A stretch of 64,000 nucleotides of DNA from GCA-2746795 sp964643965 (GCA_964643965.1 CAZXVH010000003.1:1-64000), one strand, 5' to 3'. Numbered from the stretch's first letter, positions 16,731 to 26,341 are shown. The notes: a model not told the origin generated them from the sequence alone. A program made the numbers and translations.

Positions 16731-19250
16731 TTAGCTGACGTCGGCCGCTTTTTGCCAAAACTGGCGCACACGCGCTTGTAAATAGTGGTGTTCAGGCTGG
16801 ACTAAATCCGGGTCCGCCTGCACAATCATTTCCGCCTCCTGGCGAGCAATTGTCAACAATTCCATATCTAAAAGGGAAGCTAATTTTAATTCCGGGATGC
16901 CGCTCTGCCGCCGCCCAAAAAATTCACCCGGGCCACGAATTTCCAAATCTTTCTCGGCCAGGGCAAAACCGTCGTTGGTCTTTTCCAGGGCGCTAAGGCG
17001 TTCTTCGGCGTCGGCCGAATCGTTATCGGCAATCAGCACACAATAAGATTGGTGTTCGCCCCGCCCCACTCGACCGCGAAACTGGTGCAACTGCGCCAGG
17101 CCAAAGCGATTGGCGCCTTCGATGATCATGATGGTGCTGTTGGGCACATCGACGCCCACTTCAATAACCGAGGTCGCCACTAATATTTGGGTTTCACCCT
17201 GGTAAAAAGCCCGCATGGCCGCTTCTTTTTCGTCGGAACGTAAACGGCCGTGAATCAGGCCCAATTTTAGATCCGGGAACACTTCGTTTTGTAAGCGCTC
17301 ATATTCGACCACGGCCGCTTTGGCGTCGATCTTGTCTGATTCTTCCACCAGGGGATAGATGATGTAGGCTTGCCGGCCGCTTTCGACCTGGCGGCGGGTG
17401 AAGGCGTAGGCGCGTTCCCGCTCACTGGTGCGCAGCCAGCGCGTTTTGATCTCCTGACGGCCGGGCGGCATCTCGTCCAGCACAGAAAAGTCGAGGTCGC
17501 CATAAAGGGAGAGCGCCAGGGTACGCGGAATGGGCGTGGCCGACATGACCAGCACATGGGGGCTGGCGGTTTCGGCGTCGCCATTGATATGGACGCCCTT
17601 GTCACGCAATGCCTGCCGCTGCTCCACGCCAAAGCGGTGCTGCTCGTCAATGACGGCTAACCCGAGCTTGTGGAACTGCACGGTGTCTTGAATGAGGGCA
17701 TGAGTGCCGATGGCGATGTGGATGGAACCATCGGCCAGGCCCGGATAGATCTGCGCTCTTTCGGCGGCGGTTGTGCGGCCGGTGAGCAGCACGCTGTTGA
17801 TGCCCAGGGGGGAGAGCAGGCTGTTCAGGCCGTTGAAGTGCTGTTCGGCCAAAATTTCGGTGGGGGCCATGAGCGCCGCCTGCGCCCCCGCTTTGGCGGC
17901 GGCAATCATGGCGGCGGCGGCCACGACGGTTTTGCCGGAGCCAACATCGCCTTGTAATAAACGGTTCATAGGGATGGGTTGGGCCATGTCGCTGGTGATT
18001 TCAGCAATAACGCGCTCTTGAGCGGCGGTGAGTGAGTAAGGTAGGGAGGCGCGGAATTGGTCAAGAACGGCCGTTTCCACCGCCAACGCCACCCCCGATT
18101 GTTCCTGCCACTGCCGCCGGAAGCCCATCATGCCCAGTTGCAGCAAAAACAACTCGTCGAAAACCAGGCGGCGACGGGCGTCATGCAGCGCTTGCTGACT
18201 TTGCGGGAAATGCGCCTGATCCACAGCCAGGGGCAGCGGATAGAGCGCCTGCCGTCTGCGCACCGCTTCCGGCAAAATATCAGGCACACGGGGCGCCCAT
18301 TCAGTTACCGTATGGCGCATGATGTCACGCATCTTGGTGCTGTTTAAACCCTCAGTCAGCGGATAAACGGGCACAATGCGGCGCGTTTTCAGCGGATCCA
18401 TGGCTAACGGCTCCCACTCCGGCGAGTTAAACACCAGACGCCCCAGGTATTGATCCACTGTGCCGCTGATCACAATTTGCAGACCGGCTTTCAACTTTTC
18501 CGCCAGCCAGGGCTGATTAAACCAGGAAGCCTGCACCGAGCCGGTGCCATCATTGATAACAGACTGCACCAACGTCTGATTGCCCCGAATTTTCCGTGCC
18601 CGCGTTTCCCATATCGTGCCGATGATCGTGATTTGTTCCCCATATTGCAAATCTTTGATCGGTTTCATAAGGGAGTAATCGTCGTAGCGGCGGGGGAATA
18701 CATTGAGCAGTTCCCAGATAGTTTGGGCGCCCACCTTGCCTAACTTCTCGCCTAATTTCGGGCCAACCCCTTTCAACTTCTCCACTGATTGCGCCAGACC
18801 ATCGGGATCAGGCTCAACCATCGGCACAGTCGGCGGTTTTTCCGGCAGCTCTTCAGCCGGCGCGGCCTGATAAACCTCCACATCAGGTTCCGGCCTGGCT
18901 TCTGGTTGCTTCTTGGTTTTGGCAGGGGTCGGTTTTGTTTTGGCTGGCGGGGGCGCGGCCGGTTTTCGAGCCGCTTCGCCTATCCGCTCTTTACGCTTTT
19001 TCAAACGTTCATTTAAGCGAGCTAATGATTTTTGGCGGGCTTCCACACCGGGCAAACTGCTATAATCCATGAGCAGTTCGGCCGTTTGCTCTACCAGAAT
19101 GCGGTCTGCTTCATCGACCGCTTCTTCCCGCGCCTGCTCTACCCAAAAGAGGGCAAACTGGCGAATGCCACCGACAACGGCCTTGTTCTGATACCCTTGC
19201 TCGGCTTCTAAATTTAAGACTCTTTCTAATCGACCAAATACACGTGACAT
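16731..19250 (-). CDS. recG: ATP-dependent DNA helicase RecG
   Basis: This branch-migrating helicase rescues stalled forks and processes Holliday junctions. It carries a wedge/OB domain (GVGPKLGEKLGKVGAQTIWELLNVFPRRYDD near 165-195), Walker A GDVGSGKT near 440, the DEQH box VIDEQHRFGVEQRQALR, SATPIPRTL, and the C-terminal RGRVGRG and TRG-type hairpin. At 839 residues it exceeds the usual 690. The extra 150 or so are N-terminal and include a Lys-Pro-Ala-rich linker. It lies between degV and coaD. Confidence 0.96.
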   Translation of the reverse strand: MSRVFGRLERVLNLEAEQGYQNKAVVGGIRQFALFWVEQAREEAVDEADRILVEQTAELLMDYSSLPGVEARQKSLARLNERLKKRKERIGEAARKPAAPPPAKTKPTPAKTKKQPEARPEPDVEVYQAAPAEELPEKPPTVPMVEPDPDGLAQSVEKLKGVGPKLGEKLGKVGAQTIWELLNVFPRRYDDYSLMKPIKDLQYGEQITIIGTIWETRARKIRGNQTLVQSVINDGTGSVQASWFNQPWLAEKLKAGLQIVISGTVDQYLGRLVFNSPEWEPLAMDPLKTRRIVPVYPLTEGLNSTKMRDIMRHTVTEWAPRVPDILPEAVRRRQALYPLPLAVDQAHFPQSQQALHDARRRLVFDELFLLQLGMMGFRRQWQEQSGVALAVETAVLDQFRASLPYSLTAAQERVIAEITSDMAQPIPMNRLLQGDVGSGKTVVAAAAMIAAAKAGAQAALMAPTEILAEQHFNGLNSLLSPLGINSVLLTGRTTAAERAQIYPGLADGSIHIAIGTHALIQDTVQFHKLGLAVIDEQHRFGVEQRQALRDKGVHINGDAETASPHVLVMSATPIPRTLALSLYGDLDFSVLDEMPPGRQEIKTRWLRTSERERAYAFTRRQVESGRQAYIIYPLVEESDKIDAKAAVVEYERLQNEVFPDLKLGLIHGRLRSDEKEAAMRAFYQGETQILVATSVIEVGVDVPNSTIMIIEGANRFGLAQLHQFRGRVGRGEHQSYCVLIADNDSADAEERLSALEKTNDGFALAEKDLEIRGPGEFFGRRQSGIPELKLASLLDMELLTIARQEAEMIVQADPDLVQPEHHYLQARVRQFWQKAADVS

Positions 19251-19359
19251 GAAATCTCTTTTTCGTCAGGTTTGCTCAAAAGCAGGTACGCTGATGGATT
19301 CTCAAGTGGCGCAATCAGGAGACCGGCCACAGCAAACTTGGCGCTCTCTTTTGCCTTAT

Positions 19360-20205
19360 TTAATCATTAACAGCCACACAGGCAAAACCCACTGCCCCCA
19401 CGCCCAAATGGACGCCAATGGCGGGGGTCACTTCCATGATAAAGGGGGGATGCTCGGTTTGGAATACAGCTTCGGCTTGTTCTTGCAGTTCGACGGCCGC
19501 TTCCGGGGCGCGCACATGGATGACAGCCAGTCGTTCAAAGGGGCTGAATGCCTGCACCATCTCAATGGTTTGGGCCAGGGCGCGGGTGCGGGTGCGAATT
19601 TTAGCTACTACGGAAATGTCGTCGGCCTGGATCATCATGACGGGTTTGATGCGCAGCAGGGTTCCCAAGCCAAACTGGGCCCAGTTCACCCGGCCGCTGC
19701 GCCGCAAGGCTTCCAGATTATCTATCATGCCAAAGACGCGGGAGCGCGTCACCCTTTCATCTAACAGCGTCACAATTTCTGCCAACGGCTTGCCGGCGGC
19801 GGCAGCTTCGGCGGCCGTTATCACCAAGAGGCCGGCCCCCAATGTAATCTGCCGCGAATCGTAAACGGTGACGGAGACGCCCTCTACGGCTTCAGCGCCC
19901 AGTCGGGCGGAATGGCAGGTGGCGCTGATGCTATCTGCCAGATGGATGGAGAGGATTTCCGTGGCCCCGGCGGCGGCAACTTGTTCGTATACCTGGGTGA
20001 AAGTGCCAATGGCGGGGGCGGCCGTGGTGGGGTAAACGGGATAATCTGCCAGGTTTTTGTAGAATGCTTCCCGGGTGATGTCTACCCCTTCCCGGTAGCT
20101 TTCTTCACCGATGTTGATATAGACAGGCACAATGGTGACGCCTAAGGCTTCAGCCACAGCCGGTGGTACATCACAAGCGCTGTCGGTTACGATTTTTAGG
20201 GACAT
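19360..20205 (-). CDS. DegV family fatty-acid-binding protein (FakB-like)
   Basis: DegV proteins bind a fatty acid and present it to the kinase FakA. Family marks are LKIVTDSACDVPP at the start, GVDITREAFYKNL, TTAAPAIGTFTQVYEQ, IHLADSISATCHSAR near 85-100 and VYDSRQITLGAG. The ATG at 20205 has AAGG at 6 nt. A TTG six bases earlier is the alternative. Length about 281 is normal. It lies directly downstream of the DAK2-domain gene, matching the FakA/FakB pair, so function is well supported by context. Confidence 0.92.
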   Translation of the reverse strand: MSLKIVTDSACDVPPAVAEALGVTIVPVYINIGEESYREGVDITREAFYKNLADYPVYPTTAAPAIGTFTQVYEQVAAAGATEILSIHLADSISATCHSARLGAEAVEGVSVTVYDSRQITLGAGLLVITAAEAAAAGKPLAEIVTLLDERVTRSRVFGMIDNLEALRRSGRVNWAQFGLGTLLRIKPVMMIQADDISVVAKIRTRTRALAQTIEMVQAFSPFERLAVIHVRAPEAAVELQEQAEAVFQTEHPPFIMEVTPAIGVHLGVGAVGFACVAVND

Positions 20206-20293
20206 GGACAACCTTTTTCAGAATTGGGGGCCAATGTCGGCGCCCATAAACTAATCTTCCCACGTTATGCGCGTTTAGCAAACCGCGTCGCAG

Positions 20294-21994
20294 TTACTCT
20301 GCGCCCAGGATGTAAAAATAGTGGGCCTGGCCACCAGACAGCACTTCTACTTCAACATCGGGGTAAAGGGCCTCAATTTGAGCGGCCACTTGTTCGGCGT
20401 CTTGCGGGGTGACGTCTGCGCCGTAGTAAAGGGAGAGCAGTTCACGGTCGGCCATTGCCATGACGGCGAGCATTTGTTCTAAGACGGTGGTTAATTCTGG
20501 GCCAGAGGTACATAAACGGCCGTTTACCAACCCCAGCACTTCGCCTTCATTCACGGCCACCTCGTCAATGGTCACGGAACGGGTGGCGCGGGTGATTTCC
20601 CCGGTGACAATGTGCGCCAACCCCTCTGTCATCGCCCGGGCTGTCTCCGCCAGATCGCCGTTGGGGTCATGGTAAAGCATGGCGGTAAATCCCTGGGGAA
20701 TGGTGCGCGTGGGCACCACAAAAACCTGTTTGGGGCTTAAATCACGCGCCGCTTCTGAAGCCAGGAAAATATTTTTGTTGTTGGGCAAAATGATGATCTT
20801 GTCTGTGGGCACTTCTTGGATAGCCTGGAAAATTTCTTCGATGCTGGGGTTGTTAGTCTGACCGCCATTGACCACGAATGAAACGCCCAAACTGCGGAAA
20901 ATCTCCGACAAACCAACGCCAGGCGCTACTGCCACCACGCCTATCTGACCTGGCTCAACGGCCGTTATGGGAACAGAAGGTCCACCATTTCCCCCCGCCA
21001 CTCCCCCGATGATCTCTTCCATTTGCATCTGCATATTTTCCACCACCACGTCAGTTATTTTGCCCAGGCGAATGCCATAACTGATCGGTTCGCCGGGGTC
21101 GGCGACGTGGATATGCACTTTGATAGTGCGCTCATCGCCCACCACGACGGTGGAATCGCCCATGGCGTCGATGGTATTACGCACGGCCGTTACATCCAGG
21201 TTTTGCCCCATCAAGATAAATTGCACATCATAGGGGAACTGCAAATCGCCGCCTTCAGGTATGGCATGAGCCTGGGCCGGAGCGCCGGCCGTCACCCTTT
21301 GCGCCGTAGTTACCGGTTCCAGCGCCAGCTCGCCTTGCGCATATTTCAACATGCCTTCCAGGATGTAAACCAGGCCTTGTCCGCCGGAATCAACGACACC
21401 CGCCTGTTTGAGAACGGGCAGCATATCGGGGGTTTTTGCTAATGTTTGCTGACAGCTTTCGATGACGCGAGCCAGCATAAAGCGCAAATCCTTGGTGATC
21501 TTTACGGCGTTGGCCGCCTCGTCCGCGCCAGAACGGATGACGGTGAGAATGGTGCCTTCCACCGGGCGCATGACGCCGCCATACGCCGTATCGGCGGCGG
21601 CTTTGAGCGCCGCCGCCAGATCGTCGGCGTTAAAGGTTTCTTTGTTTTTAAGGGAACGGGCCAGCCCACGCCATATCTGGCTGAGGATGACGCCAGAGTT
21701 CCCGCGAGCGCCCATAAGCGCCCCATGCGCCAGATCGCCGGCTATTTTACCCACATCGGTGGATACGCTGGCTTGAATCTGTTTATAGGCAGAGCGCATG
21801 GTTAAGAGCATGTTGGTGCCGGTATCTCCATCCGGCACGGGGAATACGTTGAGTGCGTTCACTTCTTCATGGTTTCGTTCCAGCCAGAGTAACCCGGCGT
21901 GAGCCATTTTTCGTAATTGTCGACCATTGCACTGATACCATTTACGGTCTATGGGGGGTGCTTCGGCAAATTGTATCTCCGTCACTTTCTCCAT
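20294..21994 (-). CDS. fakA: Fatty acid kinase subunit FakA (DAK2/DhaL domain)
   Basis: This protein phosphorylates fatty acids held by DegV/FakB proteins, feeding exogenous acyl chains to lipid synthesis. The N-terminal DhaL ATP-binding domain shows NVFPVPDGDTGTNMLLTM near residues 48-65, GARGNSGVILSQIWRG and VDSGGQGLVYILEGM. The middle and the C-terminal domain (IIILPNNKNIFLASEAA, VVPTRTIPQGFTAML) match YloV. Length 566 is normal. GGAGG directly touches the ATG, so the GTG at 21985 may be the true start. It lies between an Asp23 gene and degV, as in Firmicutes. Confidence 0.93.
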   Translation of the reverse strand: MEKVTEIQFAEAPPIDRKWYQCNGRQLRKMAHAGLLWLERNHEEVNALNVFPVPDGDTGTNMLLTMRSAYKQIQASVSTDVGKIAGDLAHGALMGARGNSGVILSQIWRGLARSLKNKETFNADDLAAALKAAADTAYGGVMRPVEGTILTVIRSGADEAANAVKITKDLRFMLARVIESCQQTLAKTPDMLPVLKQAGVVDSGGQGLVYILEGMLKYAQGELALEPVTTAQRVTAGAPAQAHAIPEGGDLQFPYDVQFILMGQNLDVTAVRNTIDAMGDSTVVVGDERTIKVHIHVADPGEPISYGIRLGKITDVVVENMQMQMEEIIGGVAGGNGGPSVPITAVEPGQIGVVAVAPGVGLSEIFRSLGVSFVVNGGQTNNPSIEEIFQAIQEVPTDKIIILPNNKNIFLASEAARDLSPKQVFVVPTRTIPQGFTAMLYHDPNGDLAETARAMTEGLAHIVTGEITRATRSVTIDEVAVNEGEVLGLVNGRLCTSGPELTTVLEQMLAVMAMADRELLSLYYGADVTPQDAEQVAAQIEALYPDVEVEVLSGGQAHYFYILGAE

Positions 21995-22011
21995 CCTCCA
22001 AACGAGTGAAT

Positions 22012-22371
22012 TTACTTATTCTCACTGAGGCGCAAGCCCTGCACGTATACGTTAACGGCCGTTACCGGCAATCCTAATGATTTTTCCACGTGGTATTTCA
22101 CGGTATTCTGAATGCTCTCCGCCACCGTGCGAATACGCACACCATATTCCACAATGACATAGACATCAATCATGATGGCGTCGTTTTCCATAAATACATC
22201 AATGCCGCGCCGGGCGCCATCTAACGCCAATAAACTGGCAATGCCATTGACCAAATTTTTACTGGCCATGCCCACCACGCCGTAACATTGATTGATCGCC
22301 TGGTTGGCAATGGTGGCAATGGTAGCCGTTGATATATCGATCATTCCTAATGGTTCTTCCTTCTTAGGCAT
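22012..22371 (-). CDS. Asp23/Gls24 family protein, second copy
   Basis: The core IDISTATIATIANQAINQCYGVVGMA and the end SLGLPVTAVNVYVQGLRL are those of the YloU branch of Asp23. AGGAG lies 6 nt upstream of the ATG. It lies 17 bp before fakA and divergent from rpmB, reproducing the rpmB-yloU-yloV order. Length 119 is normal. Its close family link to the 12809 gene suggests two paralogues with separate duties. Confidence 0.9.
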   Translation of the reverse strand: MPKKEEPLGMIDISTATIATIANQAINQCYGVVGMASKNLVNGIASLLALDGARRGIDVFMENDAIMIDVYVIVEYGVRIRTVAESIQNTVKYHVEKSLGLPVTAVNVYVQGLRLSENK

Positions 22372-22450
22372 ATTATCTCCTATGGGTTTTGCCGCTGCGG
22401 GGCGAGCAACCCGTCATCGCCAGCCTAGTAGGGTAACGACAATCCCCCAT

Positions 22451-22479
22451 TTGCACAAATTTTGTCTCTTGATTATAAT
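22451..22479 (+). promoter_or_regulatory. Promoter of rpmB
   Basis: TTGCAC (22451-22456) and a perfect TATAAT (22474-22479) are exactly 17 bp apart. Transcription would begin near 22486, about 64 nt before the rpmB start. Confidence 0.8.
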
Positions 22480-22502
22480 CCTAAGCTGTTCATTAGAAAT
22501 CT

Positions 22503-22530
22503 AAGCGACCCCCAAAGGTCGCTTTTAATT
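22503..22530 (+). terminator. Terminator-like hairpin in the rpmB leader
   Basis: AAGCGACC (22503-22510) pairs perfectly with GGTCGCTT (22518-22525), followed by TTTAATTT. It lies between the rpmB promoter and the rpmB ribosome binding site, so it would act as an attenuator or as a structured leader target for autoregulation. No plus-strand gene upstream needs a terminator here. Confidence 0.65.
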
Positions 22531-22549
22531 TGCCCGGGTAGGTGAAATT

Positions 22550-22726
22550 ATGGCTAAATGTGATATTTGTGGCAAGAAGCCCGTCTCAGGTCAGAACCGC
22601 AGCTTTTCAGAGCGGAAAACAAAGCGTCAATTTAAACCGAATATTCAGACCGCCAGCTTTTATGAAGGTGGCCGTAAAGTTCGGAAACATGTTTGTACGC
22701 GCTGTTTAAAAACGCTATCTAAATAG
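22550..22726 (+). CDS. rpmB: 50S ribosomal protein L28
   Basis: A 58-codon gene with start MAKCDICGKKPVSGQN, then RSFSERKTKRQFKPNIQ and the end HVCTRCLKTLSK. It is the zinc-binding form of L28, with Cys pairs CDIC and CTRC. A GGTAGGTG ribosome binding site precedes the ATG. It has its own promoter, a leader hairpin and a downstream terminator, so it is a single-gene transcript divergent from the asp23-fakA-degV-recG block. Confidence 0.96.
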   Translation: MAKCDICGKKPVSGQNRSFSERKTKRQFKPNIQTASFYEGGRKVRKHVCTRCLKTLSK

Positions 22727-22751
22727 TGGTATTCTTATCCTGAATCAATCG

Positions 22752-22777
22752 AGCCAGCCGAGAGGTTGGCTTTTTTG
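22752..22777 (+). terminator. Rho-independent terminator after rpmB
   Basis: AGCCAGCC pairs with GGTTGGCT (one G-T) around a GAGA loop, followed by a run of T. It starts 26 bp past the rpmB stop. Confidence 0.85.
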
Positions 22778-22823
22778 TTTTCTAATCGTGGCGTGATTTT
22801 ATAAACCGCCTACAGGTTATGGT

Positions 22824-23762
22824 TTAGACGGTGGTGGTTAAGACGGTTTTGGCCCCGGCCGCTTTGAGGGCTGTGATAACGGCCGTTTCTCCCCCTGCTT
22901 CCACCAACGCAATCATATTCCCGCCCCGGCCGGCGCCGCTTAGTTTAGCGCCCAATGCCCCAGCGTCCAACACCGCTGCTACCAAATCATCCAACGCTGG
23001 CGAAGAGACGGTCATCGCTTGCAGCAAGGCGTGGTTTGCCGTCATCAGACGCCCCACTTCCACCAAGTCACCGGTTTCAATAGCCTGCCTGGCTTTTTCA
23101 GCAATGTGGCCACAGTCGCGAAAAATAGCGTCAAACCGCGCCGGCGCTGCCTGCCACTGACGGGCTACATCTTCCACCACGATTTTGGTGCTGCTGCGGT
23201 AGCCGGTATCGGCGACCAGCAAGTGAAGCGGCTGCCCCACCACAAATGGTTCAATGCGATTTTGCGGCTGCTGACGCACAAAGTAGACGGGTCGTTCGTA
23301 GGCAATGACGGTATTGTCAATGCCGCTGGGGGAGCCGTGATGGATTTTTTCGATCTCGTATGTTTGCGCCGAAACCCATTCATCTGTGAGCAAATGGGAC
23401 AAATGTAAATGAGTGGCCAGCGCCCGAATAACGGCAACGGTGATGGCCGCACCGCTGCCCAGGCCGCTGGCAATGGGAATCTGGCTGCTGACGGTGATGG
23501 TTAAATTGGGGAGATGGGAAATGCCCGCCGCCGCCTGCATCTGGCGCACGATAGCGGCGATGGCATCGTGAGGGGCAGCCTCAGCCAACAATATATCAGC
23601 GCCGAGGTCTGGGGCGCTGAGGCGGATACCGGGCGTGGCTTTGGCGTGAATAACGGCCGTTGCCCTCACCTGAGACAGCGGCGCGGCAATGGCAGGCTGC
23701 CCATAAACTACCGCATGTTCCCCAAAAAGGATGATTTTGCCTGGCGCTGTGGCGGTTGTCAT
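22824..23762 (-). CDS. mvk: Mevalonate kinase
   Basis: This GHMP-fold kinase phosphorylates mevalonate on the route to isopentenyl diphosphate. It starts with TATAPGKIILFGEHAVVYGQPAIA, which is diagnostic, followed by the ATP loop PIASGLGSGAAITVAV near 105-120 and GSPSGIDNTV. The C-terminal GHMP motif AKLSGAGRGGNMIAL lies near 275. Length 312 is normal. It starts 4 bp after a UbiA-type prenyltransferase stop, so isoprenoid supply and use are coupled in one operon. The other mevalonate genes are outside the window. Confidence 0.95.
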   Translation of the reverse strand: MTTATAPGKIILFGEHAVVYGQPAIAAPLSQVRATAVIHAKATPGIRLSAPDLGADILLAEAAPHDAIAAIVRQMQAAAGISHLPNLTITVSSQIPIASGLGSGAAITVAVIRALATHLHLSHLLTDEWVSAQTYEIEKIHHGSPSGIDNTVIAYERPVYFVRQQPQNRIEPFVVGQPLHLLVADTGYRSSTKIVVEDVARQWQAAPARFDAIFRDCGHIAEKARQAIETGDLVEVGRLMTANHALLQAMTVSSPALDDLVAAVLDAGALGAKLSGAGRGGNMIALVEAGGETAVITALKAAGAKTVLTTTV

Positions 23763-23766
23763 TGCC

Positions 23767-24654
23767 TTACGGAATAAAATAGTCCAGCGGATTATAGAGG
23801 ATGAAAAAAACCAGCAGCCCGTACAAAATCAATGTGGCTTGCAGCGGCCGGTCGCGCAACACAATCTCTTCCGGCGCGCCCCCTTCATGGCGCACGTGGA
23901 TGAGGTAAAGCCAGCGAAAGATGCCATACAACACAAAAGGAATGGTGAGCATCATGGCGTGGTTTTCCGGCAAGCCTTCCGCCAGGAAGGTGTAAAGACT
24001 GTAAGCAGCAATGGCGCTGGTGGTGACGGTCGTCAACATGCGGTCGATCAAATCCAGGTTGTATTCTTGCAAAATGGCGCGGTGGCTGCTGGCGCCTTCA
24101 CCGAGCAGGGTCAGCTCATGCCGCCGTTTGCCCAGCACCATAAAGAGGGCCAGGAAGCCGCCAAAGACGTAGAGCCAGGGAGAAAATCGCTGCACATCAA
24201 TCACAGCCACGCCAGCGGCAATACGCAGAATAAAGCCGGCAGACACGATCAAAACATCCCAAATGACCACGTTTTTCAACCAGAAGGTGTAGGCGATTTG
24301 AATGACGAGATAGGCTAACAATATCCAACCCAGCCCAAATGACAAGGCAAAGCCGGCCACGAGACTGCCCAGAGCAAAGATCACAGCCGCCACCGCCGCT
24401 ACGGTGGGATTGAGTTTACCGGCGGGTAACGGCCGTTTCTTCTTTTCCGGGTGCTGACGGTCTGCTTCAATGTCGGCCAGGTCGTTCATAATGTAAACGG
24501 CGCTGGACATGAAACAGAGCAAAACAAAGGCCGCTATCGTGCGCATCACACTGCCGGCGTCCAACACCTTGCCATCAAAGAAAAGCGCCACGAAGACAAA
24601 GCCGTTTTTGGGCCATTGTCGGGGGCGCATTGTTTTAAAGAGCGCTTTTAGCAC
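23767..24654 (-). CDS. UbiA-family prenyltransferase, decaprenyl-phosphate phosphoribosyltransferase-like
   Basis: This integral membrane protein has about eight or nine helices. The first Asp-rich motif is NDLADIEADRQHPEKKKRPL near residues 57-76, and the second loop is around DVLIVSAGFILRIAAG near 180. The start MRPRQWPKNGFVF and the HPEKKKRPLPAG sequence fit the subgroup that moves phosphoribose onto polyprenyl phosphate, rather than ubiquinone-type enzymes. The adjacent mevalonate kinase and GT39 gene suit a polyprenyl-phosphate sugar pathway. Exact substrate is inferred. Confidence 0.85.
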   Translation of the reverse strand: MLKALFKTMRPRQWPKNGFVFVALFFDGKVLDAGSVMRTIAAFVLLCFMSSAVYIMNDLADIEADRQHPEKKKRPLPAGKLNPTVAAVAAVIFALGSLVAGFALSFGLGWILLAYLVIQIAYTFWLKNVVIWDVLIVSAGFILRIAAGVAVIDVQRFSPWLYVFGGFLALFMVLGKRRHELTLLGEGASSHRAILQEYNLDLIDRMLTTVTTSAIAAYSLYTFLAEGLPENHAMMLTIPFVLYGIFRWLYLIHVRHEGGAPEEIVLRDRPLQATLILYGLLVFFILYNPLDYFIP

Positions 24655-24718
24655 AGGTTTTCTCCATCACTATCAAATCCTGATAGGTGTTCAACAGTTT
24701 TATACGGCCTATTTTACT

Positions 24719-26341
24719 TTAGGGGTTGGTAAAAACCATAATTAAGGGAACGCCATCATGTGTCACTTCATAGGCAGGCGTTCTTTCAGCCAGCCATTTG
24801 GCCAAACTGCTGTCGAACCCTTCTTCACCAAATACAGTTTTTCTGTTTTGGAACACCACAAAATCTGTTTCTTCAAAAGATAGAAGCGAATACTGCCTAT
24901 CCGGGTCCAATAAACTCTCTGCAAATTCAGGGGCAGTAATCACCAAATCGTCCCTTAATAAGCCTTGAAGTTGATAGTACGTCATGGTTTCAAAAGAGTA
25001 GGGTTCGACCCACACCACATCCCCTTCGTTTCCATTTTCGTTGAGGTAGTCTAATACTTCATGATAGGTTGAAGTCCAATATGTCACCTCAAACCCCGCC
25101 CTATCCGCGCCAGAAACGCCGCCAATTAAGTGAGAATAATAAGATAAGAAATGGGGGTAGAGGGAGCGGGCTTCTACAGCCGGGGGCAGCAAAACCAACA
25201 GAAGCATCACCGCTACGGCAAGCTGTAACTGCCAGCCTGATAACCATTGTTTTGCCTTTTGTACCAACGCATAAAACCCAATCGCCGCCAACGCCGCCAT
25301 AAACGGCATAGCGCCTATAAATAAGCGATCATTATCATAAACAACCGACTGCCCCAGCGCCAATACAATCATGGGAAAAAAGACGTTTAGTAGAAGGAAG
25401 ACGCCAAATGAACGGCCGTTTTTAAGAGCTAACGTTCTGATGCTGCCGATGATGAAAAGGATGAGGAGCGTGAGGGGGACAATAACGGCCGTTAACACAA
25501 ACGGAAAATGCCAGGGCGGAGGTAAATAATATTGATTGAGATACCATTGCCCAATTTGCCAATGCCCAATCGTGATAAACCAGACGTATTCCAAAATACG
25601 CCACAGTGAATCATGAAATAACCAGGGCCATGTCACCAAAAATAAAGGCACAGCTACAACCCCCATGATAAACAAGCGCCTGAACATAAATTTGTGGCGA
25701 CAGTAAATCAACGTCCAAATCCCTAACACAAATAGTGCAAAAACAGCATTGACTTTTGTAGAAACAGCCAGACCCCACACCAGGCCCAAAGCAATGTCAA
25801 CCCACCATGATTCATTTTCTCTCGTCTTCCAAAATAAAAGCATGACAGCCACAATGAGACTGACAACCGCCAAATCCAAAGAAGTTAAATGAGCATGGAA
25901 AAAGACACGCGGCATAGAAAATAGGAAAACGCTGGCTAAAACCCCTGTTTCCCACCCATATTCATCTTTCACCAACAAAAAGAGGAACACAAATAATAAA
26001 CTGTTTAAGATCATATTGCCCAGGCGATGAGCCGTTAGATCCGGTAACAAGTTACGAGACGCTGCCCAAACCAAACCCGACCAAATTTTGTTCATAGGTG
26101 GATGTTCATGATTGACATCCCAATACGCCTCGATACCCTCTGCACTAAAAGCATAAGCCGGGTCTTGAAACAGTTCCCCAAACCAATGTGAATATGACTC
26201 GGCGGCGACAATATAAGCTGGTTCATCCCAGGTAAAACCAATATGTTTATCTGTTATCAATAAAGATACAAAAACAAAGATAAAGATAACAAGCGCCACA
26301 AAAAATGTGTTTTTTCGTGATAATTGATGGCTGTTCAACAT
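24719..26341 (-). CDS. GT39-like membrane glycosyltransferase
   Basis: This is a polytopic protein with about ten to twelve membrane segments. The first extracytoplasmic loop carries the acidic motif GFTWDEPAYIVAAESY near residues 35-50, as in polyprenyl-phosphate-sugar-dependent mannosyl- and arabinosyltransferases (PMT/ArnT type). NHEHPPMNKIWSGLVW near 92-107 is the second family loop. A soluble C-terminal domain follows the last helix at about residue 385. It is 64 bp upstream of the UbiA gene on the same strand. Donor and acceptor cannot be deduced. Confidence 0.85.
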   Translation of the reverse strand: MLNSHQLSRKNTFFVALVIFIFVFVSLLITDKHIGFTWDEPAYIVAAESYSHWFGELFQDPAYAFSAEGIEAYWDVNHEHPPMNKIWSGLVWAASRNLLPDLTAHRLGNMILNSLLFVFLFLLVKDEYGWETGVLASVFLFSMPRVFFHAHLTSLDLAVVSLIVAVMLLFWKTRENESWWVDIALGLVWGLAVSTKVNAVFALFVLGIWTLIYCRHKFMFRRLFIMGVVAVPLFLVTWPWLFHDSLWRILEYVWFITIGHWQIGQWYLNQYYLPPPWHFPFVLTAVIVPLTLLILFIIGSIRTLALKNGRSFGVFLLLNVFFPMIVLALGQSVVYDNDRLFIGAMPFMAALAAIGFYALVQKAKQWLSGWQLQLAVAVMLLLVLLPPAVEARSLYPHFLSYYSHLIGGVSGADRAGFEVTYWTSTYHEVLDYLNENGNEGDVVWVEPYSFETMTYYQLQGLLRDDLVITAPEFAESLLDPDRQYSLLSFEETDFVVFQNRKTVFGEEGFDSSLAKWLAERTPAYEVTHDGVPLIMVFTNP

